64,000 nucleotides of DNA, taken from Edolisoma coerulescens. Taxonomy: Eukaryota > Chordata > Aves > Passeriformes > Campephagidae. Both the position numbers and the translations under genes were made by a program. Below, one piece after another: positions 47,662-59,625 of this stretch (within the stretch, counting starts at the first letter, position 1; every line of letters begins with the position of its first letter). Under the pieces are notes generated by a model. It was given only the letters and a program-made list of their open reading frames with translations, was not told the DNA's origin and did no database searches. The stretch covers positions 2,412,133-2,476,132 of the forward strand of contig VWZW01002585.1 in NCBI GenBank assembly GCA_013397115.1, given 5' to 3'.

Positions 47662-50600
47662 GTATTGCTAAGAAACACTTCAGACTATGGTTAATTTGCA
47701 GAGAATGGGGCTGTCAAAATGCAGAAATCCATTTTTCCCACTCATGTTATCTGAGATTACAGTTAAACATCACAAAAAAGTAAGTGATCCATGGTGGAGG
47801 GTCAGGTCTTTTTAACATTAACAGGATTTATGCGTGCATGCCCAGGGGCAGAACTGGTCATAGGTGCTTTTCTTCCTGCAGTGTTCCTGCCTTGGCAGAA
47901 AGGAATAAGCCCTTTGGGACCGCACCCTGCGCGGAGGTGGTCTGTCCCTTTGCCACGGCTGTAAGATTTCCTATCAGCTGTCTGACTGACTGAAGGGCTG
48001 CTGCTCTGAAGTGTCATGGGTTACAAAAGAAGGACAGCAGGTCCTTCTACCCACACGCATGGAGCTCAGCAATGTGCCACTTTCCTGATGGGAAGGGTAA
48101 ACTCCCTACAGGTAGTGGGCAGGCCGATAAGTTGGAAGTGTTTCATCAGTTACCTTGAGCATTTTTACAAAAAGCACCTGTTAAGCCTTCATAATTCAAA
48201 CTTGGGACCTGATCCTTAAACAGGTAAGTAGGATGACAGAAATATTGCGGTACCTGTTACTAGATTTTGGCTCAGATCTGTATGCACCTCTCACCTCCTT
48301 CTGCAGCCGTCTTTCCCTACAAAAAAACCATATTCTACTCTGTATTATATTTGGATTCTGCTTAGATTATAAACTTGCAAGAATTTTGGACACTGATTAT
48401 CCCCAAAGCCTCTGGCAATCAGTGTAACACAGGCAGTATGGCAGTGTCTGCAGAGCTGTGCCGCTGGTTCTACCCGGTAGACAGCAGCAAACAGCTCACC
48501 AAGAAACAACAAGATGGAGGGACGTTAAAAAGTTATACAAGTAGCCACACAGGCTAGATCCTCAGCTGGGCTGAGTGCTTGCAGTGGCCTCCAAATCAGC
48601 ATCAGCAGAGTAATGACATTATAGAAGATGAGGTCTTATGCATATATCAGCAGAAATGAGCGACTTGCTCACTGGTAGCCTGCGTAACAAACATATCATT
48701 GACACATCCTCTTTTTCTGGCCTTATTCTCCAGAGGAAAAGGTCTGTGAAAGGCTGATTTTCCTAGCTGTGAAATTAGGAGATTACAAAAAAATGTATGC
48801 CATACCTGTTCCTTTACCTATCGCAAAGATAAACCTAGTTCTGGGACTCGTAATATACTTCAAGTCAAATTTTAGCCTTTGTAGCTGTACAGCTTCAGTT
48901 CAACACTGAACTTCAGCCAATGAATCTTACAACCAGCCTAGTGTCACCACGTTATTTATCATAACGGTCTCATCTCTGTCTGACACCTGAGCTCAAGGAT
49001 GAATTTCTATTTCTTTATTTCTTCAGATTGAGTCATCTAAAACAAACCCACCTGACACTGTTTGCACTCTGGGGAGCCCTCCCACATGCTCCTCGTGCAG
49101 AATCCTGTTTTACCTGTTCAAGACCAGCTCACAGATGGCTGTTCACCTTGGCATCACCTAGAAAGTTTTCCTGTGCCTGGTCCTTTTAGTGCTGGTAGTA
49201 CACACCAGCCACTTTCTCCCTGAGTAAACAGCCAAAGAGCAGACAAAAGGTGGGAGGCTCTGAAGGTGACCAGGAAATGTCTGCTTTGTGGAAATTCTCT
49301 CTCCTGTCTGTACATACATAGACATATATAGATTTTTTACATTGTACGAAACAATCAGCAAATATTTTCATCAGACATTTCTGATGTGTCCATCTGTTAG
49401 GATCAAAACACCAGTTGCAATTTTTAATTTATTTTCCTTTGCCTGGGCAAGGATCTTTTTTTCTTCTCTCAGTTAATGCCAAAATTTCCAAGTCATGAGG
49501 ATCTGGGAGTTTCCCTCATGTGTTGATAAATAAGCAAAAGTAGTTATCTGCTTCTGAGCCTGCAATCTGTTAGGGATTTACAGTAAATAGCAAATTCAAA
49601 GAAGACAAAGAATTTGGAATAGCTTTTTACCAGAACAAGGGAACCAGTTTAAAACTTAAGAGCCTTCTCCATATCTGTATTTTTTTTTCTCCTCTGAAAG
49701 TTGCAAGTTCATTTTCAAAATGATACTAGTGCAATCTGACAAAAGTAGTAATAATGAATCAGACATGAATGCAGTTCGTGAATGGCTGGGATATTGGTCA
49801 CAAAAGTTTTAATTTATAACATAAGCATTTTTTTAAAAAGAGCATGTAGAGGCAGGTCACATAAGACAACTGTGTACCCTCACCTTCTCATTATGTCTTT
49901 CCCCTGAGAAACTTTTCTTTTTTTTCTTTAAAATAGTCACCTTACAGCTAATAAATTCCAGTCAGCTGGGTCAGCAAAAGGGACATTTCCCAGAAGTAGA
50001 AGGAAGTAGAAGTAACAAAGTGGAGTCAGTTTTGTGTAGGTGTTTCTGGCAACACTTTGGAAACAGTCTTTTTTGGAAATGTAAGAAGACAGCAATTAAT
50101 TTTCTTCTACAATACATGTAGTCGACAAATTGGCATTTAAATCATACTATAGCTCATAACTACAGTATGAGATATCTGGGGTTCCATTCTTCTACTCTTT
50201 ACATCATGTATTTCTACAGACAGGTTAAGTAGTTTCCACTGCACACTTGTCTCTGGTTTTAAAAAAAGGGTTCAATGGAACATATTAATAAAGTTTGCCT
50301 TAGAATAAATCTACTCTGGTCAAATAACTTTAAAAACTCAAAGAGAAGTTTAACTTTAAATTCAAGAATCAATCCATTTCAGATTTTGGACTATTTTGAA
50401 GCTGGGTAAAATACAGATCCAAACTGTATAAACTACCTAAGTTTTCTAACATTTTAAATCAAAATCCCAGATAAAGCTCTCATAAGCCTGGCATATACCT
50501 GACTTAGGCAAGAATCCTTATTCATTGTTTGGTTTGGAACCCTTTTCCCTCTTGGGAAATTAAACTCCTTTTTTTTCCTTCTTTCCTTCCTTCCCTTTCA

Positions 50601-51440
50601 ATATTACCATTTCTCCTTCTTCGTCGTTCCTTTCTTCCCAACAGCAGCACTTCTCCTCTGTTTCCCTTAGCAACATTATGTTCCCTTCCAGAATTCTCAT
50701 CTGCTCATTTTCCCTTCACTCCTTCCTGCCCTGACATCCTGCCATGAGCCTTTGCTGCCTGCTGCAGAAAACTGTCACACACAATTCTACACAGTGCTTT
50801 CTCTTCTACAGTGGTGGCAAAAGTGATGGTACATAAGTTCAAAGGTGACACGATTAACTTAAATCAGAATATTTTTAAAAATTAACAAAACTGGTCAGAA
50901 GACAACATTTCTGTTCCAGAGAAAAATTGGTGAAGGGCCTTGACATTTTTAACAAAAGCAAGAAAAACCCCGGAAGAAATGCACGCACACAGGATAAATC
51001 TGCCTGGGAATGGGGAGCACTGATAAGGGATTTTGAAAGAGGCATCTTCCTTCTTAAGCAAGTGCCTGAGGGATAAACTGTAGTGAATTGGGCTCTTGCA
51101 GTCTCTGGGGTTTTTTTGGAACTACTCCACTTCGTAAAGATATTAAACTCTTTAGTTGGCCAGAGAGAGCGAGTGGATCTGGGTCTCCTGCTAAACTGTG
51201 AGTGGCCATCTCCTTTGTTCAAGGTAAAAATGACATCTTTAAAATATTTTCTGTTAAATTACCCAAATCTTTTGTGAAAAATCTTTCTTTTAAAATCAAT
51301 TTCTCCAGAAATTTTCTGGTTTGATAGTCATTTTAATAGGAAAAGAAAATTCCCCTCCTCCAATACTTTAAAAAAGTATCTCCTACGTAGCTGTAGTAAT
51401 ATGTGAGTTTAAGGTACCAGAAAACATGATCCATTCACTG
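47662..51440. other. Unassigned region, no gene seen
   Basis: No recognised exon or transposon. It contains a C/T-rich run around 50566-50640. Frames are short and unrecognised. Confidence 0.4.
50566..50640. repeat. Polypyrimidine (CT-rich) tract
   Basis: Mostly C and T, with TTCC/CTTT units, briefly interrupted around 50600-50610 and by a TCGTCG near 50620. Simple sequence. No gene adjoins it that would make it a splice-acceptor tract. Confidence 0.5.
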
Positions 51441-51905
51441 TAGCAGAGCAGAGAGGCGGAATCCCCTCCCTCGCCCTGCTGGCCACTCTGCTTTGGGTGC
51501 AGCCCAGAACACAATTGGCTTTCTGGGCTCCCAGTGCACATTGCTGGCTCATGTCCAGCCTCTCATCCACCAGAACCCCAAGTCCTCCTTAGCAGGGCTG
51601 CTCTCCATCCCCCAACTTGTGTTGGTATCAGGGGTTGCCCCAGCCCAGGGGCAGCACCTTGCACTTGGCTTGTTGAGCTTCCTGAGGTTTGCATAGGCCC
51701 ACCTCTCAAGCATCCCTTCTCTCTGGGTGGAATTCCTTCTCTCTGGATGGCACCCTTTGCCTCCAGCGTGTCAGTCAACTGCATCACACAGCTTGGGTCA
51801 TTGGCAAATCTGCTGAGGGTGCGCTTGATCCCACTGTCTGTGTCAATGACAGAGACATTAAACTTTATCTTTTTGTTAGCTTTGGGTACAGTAGTTCTTT
51901 GAAGG
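51441..51905 (-). mobile_element. CR1 LINE fragment, RT palm/thumb region, reversed
   Basis: On the minus strand the frame from 51916 gives FNVSVIDTDSGIKRTLSRF, then ANDPS (motif C FADDTK altered), then LTDTLEAKGAIQRE. After a frame change it gives the antisense of the 'SQQCALAAQKANRILGCIKRSVASR' block, visible on the plus strand as CTGGCCACTCTGC...TTGGCTTTCTGGGCTCCC...CATTGCTGGCTCATG. The element ends near AGAGAGGCGGAATCCCCTCCC, the start of the next conserved block. It lacks both the 5' RT and the 3' UTR. Similarity is high, so this is one of the younger copies here. Confidence 0.9.
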
Positions 51906-54900
51906 AGCAGTGACATATGCTAAGGGAATCTGTCTCTCTAACTAAATTGTTACCCTGTATTTTTTTGTTGGGTCTGACCTTCTGGAAAGAGCAGATAGGA
52001 CACATCTTTGCGAACACCAGTGCTCAAAACCTGTGTATGCAGAGTGAAAAACAAACTGTCTGCACCAGGTTCCAGCAGGGCTCTGTCATCTCCTGTTGCT
52101 GACAAAGGGATAACAATAAACTAACACACAATTTAATTTCAGCACTGGCAAAGCACACAAAGGCAAAAAAAAAAAATTGTCATCCGAACACTGACTGTTG
52201 TAAATCGACACTGTAAATCACACTGCTTCTCAGCTGGGGAAGTGTCCTGAACCTTCCAGATCTCTCAGTGTTGAAAGTCATATCCATGTTTATACAGTTT
52301 AATCACCAAATCCCTATCTGCATGTATTTGAATACTTAGTCCTCTCAACAGAAATAGGGTGTATTCTCACTTAAGAACTGTTGTCATTAGAGTTCCCCTG
52401 GGTTTTCAGTAGAAAAACAGGCTCCATTTGGATTATATCTAATTTTTATCTGCTGTTACTGTCAAGATAATTGCAATATAGTTTGAAATTCACTATAGTG
52501 TGAATTGCACACCATTTCTAACAGTTACATCTGGTTTTGAGATTTCTCTACAATATATAGAGTATGGTGATTTCTAACCAGTCTGTCTGAAAACTGACCT
52601 CTTTCCAACTGCAAATACTTCATGTACTGGCTAAGTGAGGAGCAGATACACGAAAATAATATGAAATGACTGTCCCAGCTGCTCAAGAAACAACATAGCA
52701 GGGCCTAGTGTTTGACCTCGGAAGGGCAAGGCAAAATGGCTTTCTGAAGTTTGTCATTTGAGAAGTGAAGCAGATTACAGACTAAGCTTCTCCTTGAGAA
52801 GGGAAGTCACCATTGTTTGCACTGCCACACTCTGATTTTAGTTTTTAAAAGAGTATGAAATTTAAAATAAACAAACAAACAAAACCCTCCAATACTTTAC
52901 TAAGGACAACCTGCCATTTAGAAAATGAGTATCGTGTCACATTTGTATTGCCTTCCATGACACAAATCAGTGATGTTTGGGATCATTCTCTGAGACGATC
53001 CGCGAGAAAACCTATTCAGGAGGCTGAAATCTGAGTTTATAGTTTAGTGTAACTGTTTTCAGAAGTTCTAAATTAAACTAGGACCATCTTCAGAAACCCA
53101 TGGGTTAGAGGTGCTAACCTGAACATAAATATCATCTCTTCTGAATTTTACCTGTTCGAAATTAAAGCTGTAATTTCACTTAAGCATTATATAGTTATAG
53201 TTAGATACTTTCTAGCCCATCCTGTTGCCAGAGCCTGAAGTGCTCTTTGGAAACTGCACCATTACCCAGCGAAGCCATGCATATATCCCTGTGGTGAAAG
53301 GCATTAAGAAAACACAAGGCATTATTACTAATTTACAGGGAGGACAGATTCTGCCTGTGATGCCTTCTGTGCCAAGGACTCCTCTGCTTGCACAGAGCCA
53401 TCAGTATGTAGTTCAACAATGGAAACAGCAGCAGTGACTGCAAAATTTCCAGCTGCTGGCAGGGATGACTGAGTAGTTGCAAATATGGTTTTCAGACATA
53501 ATGCAACAGGTTAAAACATCTTTTATGTTTTTGCTAATAATTTGCTAAAATAATCACTTACCTGTATAATAGGAAATCAGGAAAGTAGTAGCTGTCAAAG
53601 TAATCAGTATTAGACTTCGAGACAGCAGCCAGTCAGCCTCACATACTGTGAGCTTCTTTGGGAGCTCTTTGCTATTGGAGACACTTGGGCTTTCCTCAAA
53701 GGCCACACCTGTGACAGCCAGTGGTGAAAATGTGCAGAAAATGCTGCATTATTGCAAATACGTGACAACAGTGTAAATATTATAGTGACTGGAGGCACTC
53801 GAGATGGAAAATCTCTTCTTTTTTCCTAAATGGCTGCCAAAATGTCCTCAAGGTGCTAGAAGTAAAGTGCTTTCAGGGCACAGAGCCAGCTCATATGAAA
53901 GGCAAATCTCTCCATTAAGTATTTAATGCTCAGAGGGACCAATACTGACAAATACTATTTGGCCATTAGACCTTCACATTTTTCCTAGTCATGAGAACCT
54001 AATGTTGCTACCCAGGGAAAAGAGCAGTATTTCAATTGCTAAGAGAAAGGTGTGGCTAAACTGAGCTGAAGAGGTCTGGTGGGAGTAATGCATCAAAGAG
54101 CAAAGCTTTAGAGGACACCCACATGCACATCAGTGAGGCAGCTGTGAGTGGAGGTTTGTGCACTGCTGAACAGCTCTTCTGTGCCTCCACCCCAGCAAGG
54201 CGAATAAAGGAGAGTCACTTACTAATCTTCTTGGGGAACTGATATGCCTCAGAGCTTACAGCCTTTTCCTCTTGTCGTTCCACTTCTGAGGCTCCACTAA
54301 TATCGTCCACTTCTTTCCACAGGATATTCCCATTCTTCTCCGTAATGAAGATATAAAGCGATTTACGTCACTGGCATGGTTCATCAGTCCTCTTCTGTCT
54401 TTCATACTGAGATCAAGACTGTAACTAAACTAGCTGAACCCCGAGACCAATTCTGAGAACCCACACTAGGAATAGCTCAGCTCCTCCAGCCCATGTCTCA
54501 AAAGCTTTCATCAGCCAGGTGAAAATTCACTTTTTTCTTTTCCAGCTTAGCAGGTTTTGTCCTGGTTCTTGCAATAGGTTTGAGCTATCTGGGTTTCAGG
54601 AAAGGCTGTTTTCTAAAGCAGGAAATTCTCGCTTTAAGAAAGAAACATAATCTAGCTTCACAAGCTACTCTTGATACAATCACTAGCATTTTATTTCTTT
54701 ATCACTGGATACCTTAGCTATTCACTGGGCTCAGGGTATTGTCTGCTGTTTGCGAGGCACATTGTACTGTTTGATACCATCAGACCTGCCATCTCACATG
54801 GTATCACACTCCTGCAATGGATATTAAATTGGTCTTACAATGCTAGTGTGTTAAGCACTGAATTTTGTAGTGGCGGTGGAGTACAGCAATCCCCTGTCTA

Positions 54901-57900
54901 CAACAGAAAATTCCTGTGGTGCCTGCGGAGCTCAGGGGAGCAGATACAGCCACCTTTGACTTTGTACCAATTTTGTAAATCTACATGCCATATTATAAAA
55001 CTCAGGAAGTTTAAAGTCTCTTATTTTTTTTTTGTACTTCAGTTAATTCGTTCAAGTTGTGATCATTCATCTTACTAGTCTGACACCATGAGTGCAGGAG
55101 CTAGGGAACATGCAAGATTTCAGCCCCAGGACGAGACAGGGTTTTCCAGCAGTCACTGACACCCAACAGGGAGCCCTGTGAGGTTCCTGAAACCAAGGCG
55201 TGTTGCTTTCACTCCGAGCACTGCTTTGGCTGCTTCTCTCCCTGTGCAAATCTGCAGTTTGGCTTGCAAAACATTTCAAGGGGGGGAAATATTATCAAGC
55301 TACGTGATGAGCCATCTAGGAACAAGAACAAATTGTGTTAGTAGATGGTCATCTTCTCAGCAACAGATCCAATGTCAAGCATAAACTCTGCAAATCTTAA
55401 AAATGTAAACAAACCACAATCTGATCATTGCTCCTGTTCGCAGGAGGCCTTCCAGCTAATGGTAGATAACACAAAACATAATTTTGAACCAAATATGAAA
55501 ATCAAGTGAACAAAACCCAGAAGATCACAAGTCAGACATGGCAGCAGATAGACCTTAAGCTCAGTGGTATGCTCAGATCTTTGTGAAAGCAAATGCTAAC
55601 AACAAAGCTCAAGATAGCAGTATGCAAAAGTAGGCTGACCCAGTATCACATACATGGGAAAACACAGAGGACTGATAAGACTCGGTGGCAGAAGCATGAC
55701 AAACACATACACAAGCCTGACAGGGCTCACCCTATCTCTGAAAGAGCAGACACAGCCTGTGACTCCCCTAGCCCTAACCTGAGCTCTAGGTGTGGGCTGA
55801 ATCTTGGTTCATGCATGGTTTCCATGAAAATGTTCTCAAGGATGAATTCATGTGGATGACTGTTCTTCACTCCTGCAGTGCTTTTGCAGTCCCACTCCTA
55901 CTGCAGCTCCTAGATTCTCACTCTCCTGACACTAACCTAAATGCTAGTTGTTGGCTGAGCTCTGGACAATGAGCACTCATGGTTAACCTTACCTGTTCTC
56001 ATATGGGAAATGCCAAAAAAAAACCAAACCAAAATACCCTGCCAGCCTTGCAGAGTGAGCTTGTGGTCAGTTTTCTCCTGGCTGAGTATTTTCCTTCTCA
56101 GTTGTCAAAACATTTTGAGCAAACACACTACAATACACACAGAAAAAGTGTAGATCCAGCTGTGACTTGTTGTGTAAGATTTATGTGCTTTGCTGTTAGA
56201 GTCAGAAAGTTATCATCTTGGTTCAGGGGCACACGAGGTTTCTGGTGACTCCTGACACCAGGCTGTGGAGCAGAGTCACATTAAGTCTAAGGGAGCAGGA
56301 GTTGGGCCGGTCCAAGAAGACCAAAATCGGGAAGAATTAAAGACTTGAGAAGAGCAGCAAGTATTCACAAGGAGAGCAAGAAGGAGTTGTGAGATTGGCA
56401 TTATAAACCTCAAAACTGCTGATATTTCCAAAGATGGAAGATTCAGATTCAATATTTATTTAAGTATTTATACTAACTGGAAATAGCTTCATAAAGACAA
56501 ATACTCTCAATCAACATTATTAAATAAGCTTGTGGCCTCTTAGTATATAGGTGTGTGAATCACCCAGCTTCCAGATTTTTTTCCAAATTATACAGAATAG
56601 AGATCTGGAAATAGAACTTTCATCTGCCCAAAGACTACAACGAGAGGAACAAACTGGCATGTGTTTGTTTAACACTTACATTTAAGACCTTCGTATACTT
56701 CATTTCTTTGTAGACACATACTGTCTTGAGAAAGCTGTAGATGAGGGAAAAATAACTCTGTAAATCAGAACAGCTTAAACTTTCTAAGCTGTCTGAACAG
56801 CAGAAATCGAAGTGTGTGTTGGGAGGAGGTGAAAGGCAGTGATACCTCTTTTCAAAGCTGTTAGGTAGTTTTTGAAGTAAACTTCTTTCTCTGCTTGTGA
56901 ACTACAATAATAACAGTTGCTGAGAAATACAGGAAATTCTCCTTCAGGGAAGGGGAAAGCTGCACATCATTAACATAATAGAAATATTCAGGAAAACAAA
57001 ATGCTAAACCAGGTATTCAGGTCTAAATTTAACTTAGGGAACTGTTGCTGTGACCGCGTCACAATGCACATGCTTTGTATGTATCACATTTCCACTTCTT
57101 GATGGCCCCACAGTTGCAGACCTCCTTTCCTTTTATTGATAAACCCTCTCTAATATTAGCAGAAGTTTTATTGTTTATCCTCATATTTCATTCCTTCATC
57201 CAAGCTGTGCCTTGCTATGATACGCGTCGTAACAACTGTAGAGCAGTATTCAATGGATTTGGCATTTTGTATTACTTATTTGCTTATACCATTCCCTTTT
57301 TAATTTAATGATGCTTTGATGGGGACTTTCTCTGCAAAAGGAATGTTCTCATTCAGTGTATCACCAACAGCAATGTTTTGCTGGGATATTTTCTACCATC
57401 CAGGGTCTGTGAAACATTTCCATACATGAGGAGTTACATAGCTCCAAAGAACAGCCCAATGAGTTAACACATGCAACAAAACTGCAACTAAATCTCTGTG
57501 GCAAGAGTGCTCCATCTAGTCCTTGTGCTCACCACTGACTGGATATGCCCATGTAGCCTCAGAACAGCCCATATGAGAAATATTCTCAGGAGAGACTGAA
57601 TCCACTCACTTTTGTAAAACACCCTCAGTAAAATTACTGCTTACTTACTACAATAATACATGGCATTTATAAATATTACACTGGGAATGATAGATGATCA
57701 GAGCTGTATGGCAGCAAATTTCTGATTAAATATGTGTTTTCCCTTTTCTGTAATTCTGAGAATGAAGAGGACATATTTCTGCAAGGAAAATGGTTAATTT
57801 AAAAAGTTATTTCTTGCTGAACATTTTTAGCATACGCTGCCCTTGAGACAGTTATGTAAAACTAAAATATGGATGGCCTTTATGTCAACTTGAAGGAATA

Positions 57901-59367
57901 CGGAGTTCTCAGGAATGAGAAAGGTGCTATGAACATGCAGATTTTTAAAAGGTCAGAAAGTAAGCAAAAAGTAGTATATGGATGTAGGTTTGGGTTTTTT
58001 CTCCTAGATAATAACTTTTGTCAGAAGAAACTCAAAAGAATAAAACCAAAAACTTTGCCTGTAGTTCATCTGCTATAGCTGTTGTTGAGGTACCACAGAG
58101 CTTTGCACAGCATTGCTGCCCTCCCGAAAGATAAGCAGAAATTTTCCTTAAAAACAGCACTAAGTCAAGGTCCAATACATTGAGCACTACATCAGACTCT
58201 TATTCATTTCAAATACAGACCTAAGCCTCCTTTATTGTCTTTTTTTAATTATTAAAAATCAGAAACTCGTATTTTAACCATTTCTTCTGAGAGAAATCAG
58301 CAGCTTATCCTTTTGATCTCTGAAAACTGGGATTGTTCTACAGGACTAATTCCCGGGAAACTCTTTTCCATATCTTGTTTTGCTATAATTCTGCATTTCA
58401 TTTCACAGCTATAATGCTCTATTTTATAGTTTCTATAATTCTCTATTAAGCCTAAAGATTTGCTATTTTCACAATGGAGTTATGCTTCCCACCCTCTAAT
58501 CTTAGTGTTAACATCAAGGGGCAGAGGAGCCTCTGCAAGGTCTTGGGTGCTTCAGAAACTCCAGGGTGTCTTGTCTCCAGAAGACCTCTCAGAGGTCTTG
58601 TACCACATACCAATCCCATGCAGACATCCCAGACAGCCTGCACTTTCCAAAATGACCATATCCAGGCACCTGAATTGCCTTCCAAGTACCTGGATGCTGC
58701 TCTCCCTCAGAATCACTAAATTTTTTAATTGCCTCTATACACACTGAACGCAGCTCCTCAGGTTTTCTGTGCAAAAAGAGGCAAAACTCCCCATTAATAT
58801 GCCAGACCAAGTTGTCAACAAATGTAGATTTCTATTTTAATTTCCAGTTCATCCTTCCTGCTTCACTGCCTGAATGTCTCTGCTTAAGTATTCCAGATCT
58901 TTTTCTCTCTCTGGGATATTTTTTTTTTTCTAACCACATAACTGAAGCACCATGGTGACCAGAAGGGTAAACAGAACAGTACCTACAGGTTGAAAGTTGG
59001 CTCCAGCAGCCCATTGTGGCACACGGTAGTCCTGCTGCAGAAGACTAACACAGCACATTTCAGTTGCCAGTATTGGCCCCTCAACTCCTGGCTGTGCAGG
59101 CTCTGCTTTCCTGGTACCCAGGCTGCCTTGTTTCTCCCGCTGAAAATCCCTACTAATACAAGAAAAACTTATCTCTGGTTCCTTCTGTGACTTAGATGAA
59201 CCATTTTTGTGTCCCAAAATTAAAAATAATTTTTAAAAAATACTTTAGTGAAGGCTGGTTCCCACAGTGCTCTCAGCCAAATCTGCATACTTTGTTGAGG
59301 AAGGGCACCTCTGTGAGGTAGAAAATTCCAACAAACGAGGGCACTTGCTGCTGAAATCCAGCTGTAA
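51906..59367. other. Unassigned 7.5-kb region, no gene seen
   Basis: No recognised exon, RNA gene or transposon. It includes poly-A near 52167-52178, a run of A and AACC near 56013-56034 and a 13-T run near 58919. The longest frame is 135 codons (54671-55078, plus), with no recognisable domain. Confidence 0.4.
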
Positions 59368-59474
59368 GTAACCCGGGACTTGGTCTAGTGGAAGGTTCGC
59401 TGCCCATGGCAGGTGGGTTGGAATTGGATGATCTTTAAGGTCCCCTACAACCCAAACCATTCTATGATTCTATG
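59368..59474 (+). mobile_element. CR1 LINE 3' end with octamer tail
   Basis: The plus strand reads GGGACTTGGTCTAGTGGAAG, GCTGCCCATGGCAGGTGGGT, TGGAATTGGATGATCTTTAA, GGTCCCCTACAACCCAAACC and then ATTCTATGATTCTATGA. This is a nearly canonical avian CR1 3' UTR including the ATTCTATG octamer tail. Only about 107 bp is present. It is the least diverged repeat in the window and the best single clue to the host group. Confidence 0.95.
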
Positions 59475-59555
59475 ACTTTTTTGTTGTTGCTGTTGGCCTT
59501 AATCCAACTGGAATTTTCATTTATTGGCACAAGAAGTGAAAATTAAGGAATTTAG

Positions 59556-59625
59556 GATAATGTGAATTGGAAGGTCTGTAGGCCAACCTCTTGATCAAAG
59601 GTGGGTCAGCTACAAAATCAGACTA
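59556..59625 (-). mobile_element. Possible CR1 LINE 3' end, reversed
   Basis: The plus strand reads GTGAATTGGAAGGTCTGTAG, CCAACCTCTTGATCAAAG and GTGGGTCAGCTAC. This resembles the antisense CR1 3' UTR (GTTGGAAGGCATCT, CCAACCTCCTGCTCAAAGCAGGGTCA). The match is partial and the octamer tail is not visible. Together with the preceding element it would form a tail-to-tail pair about 80 bp apart. Confidence 0.5.
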
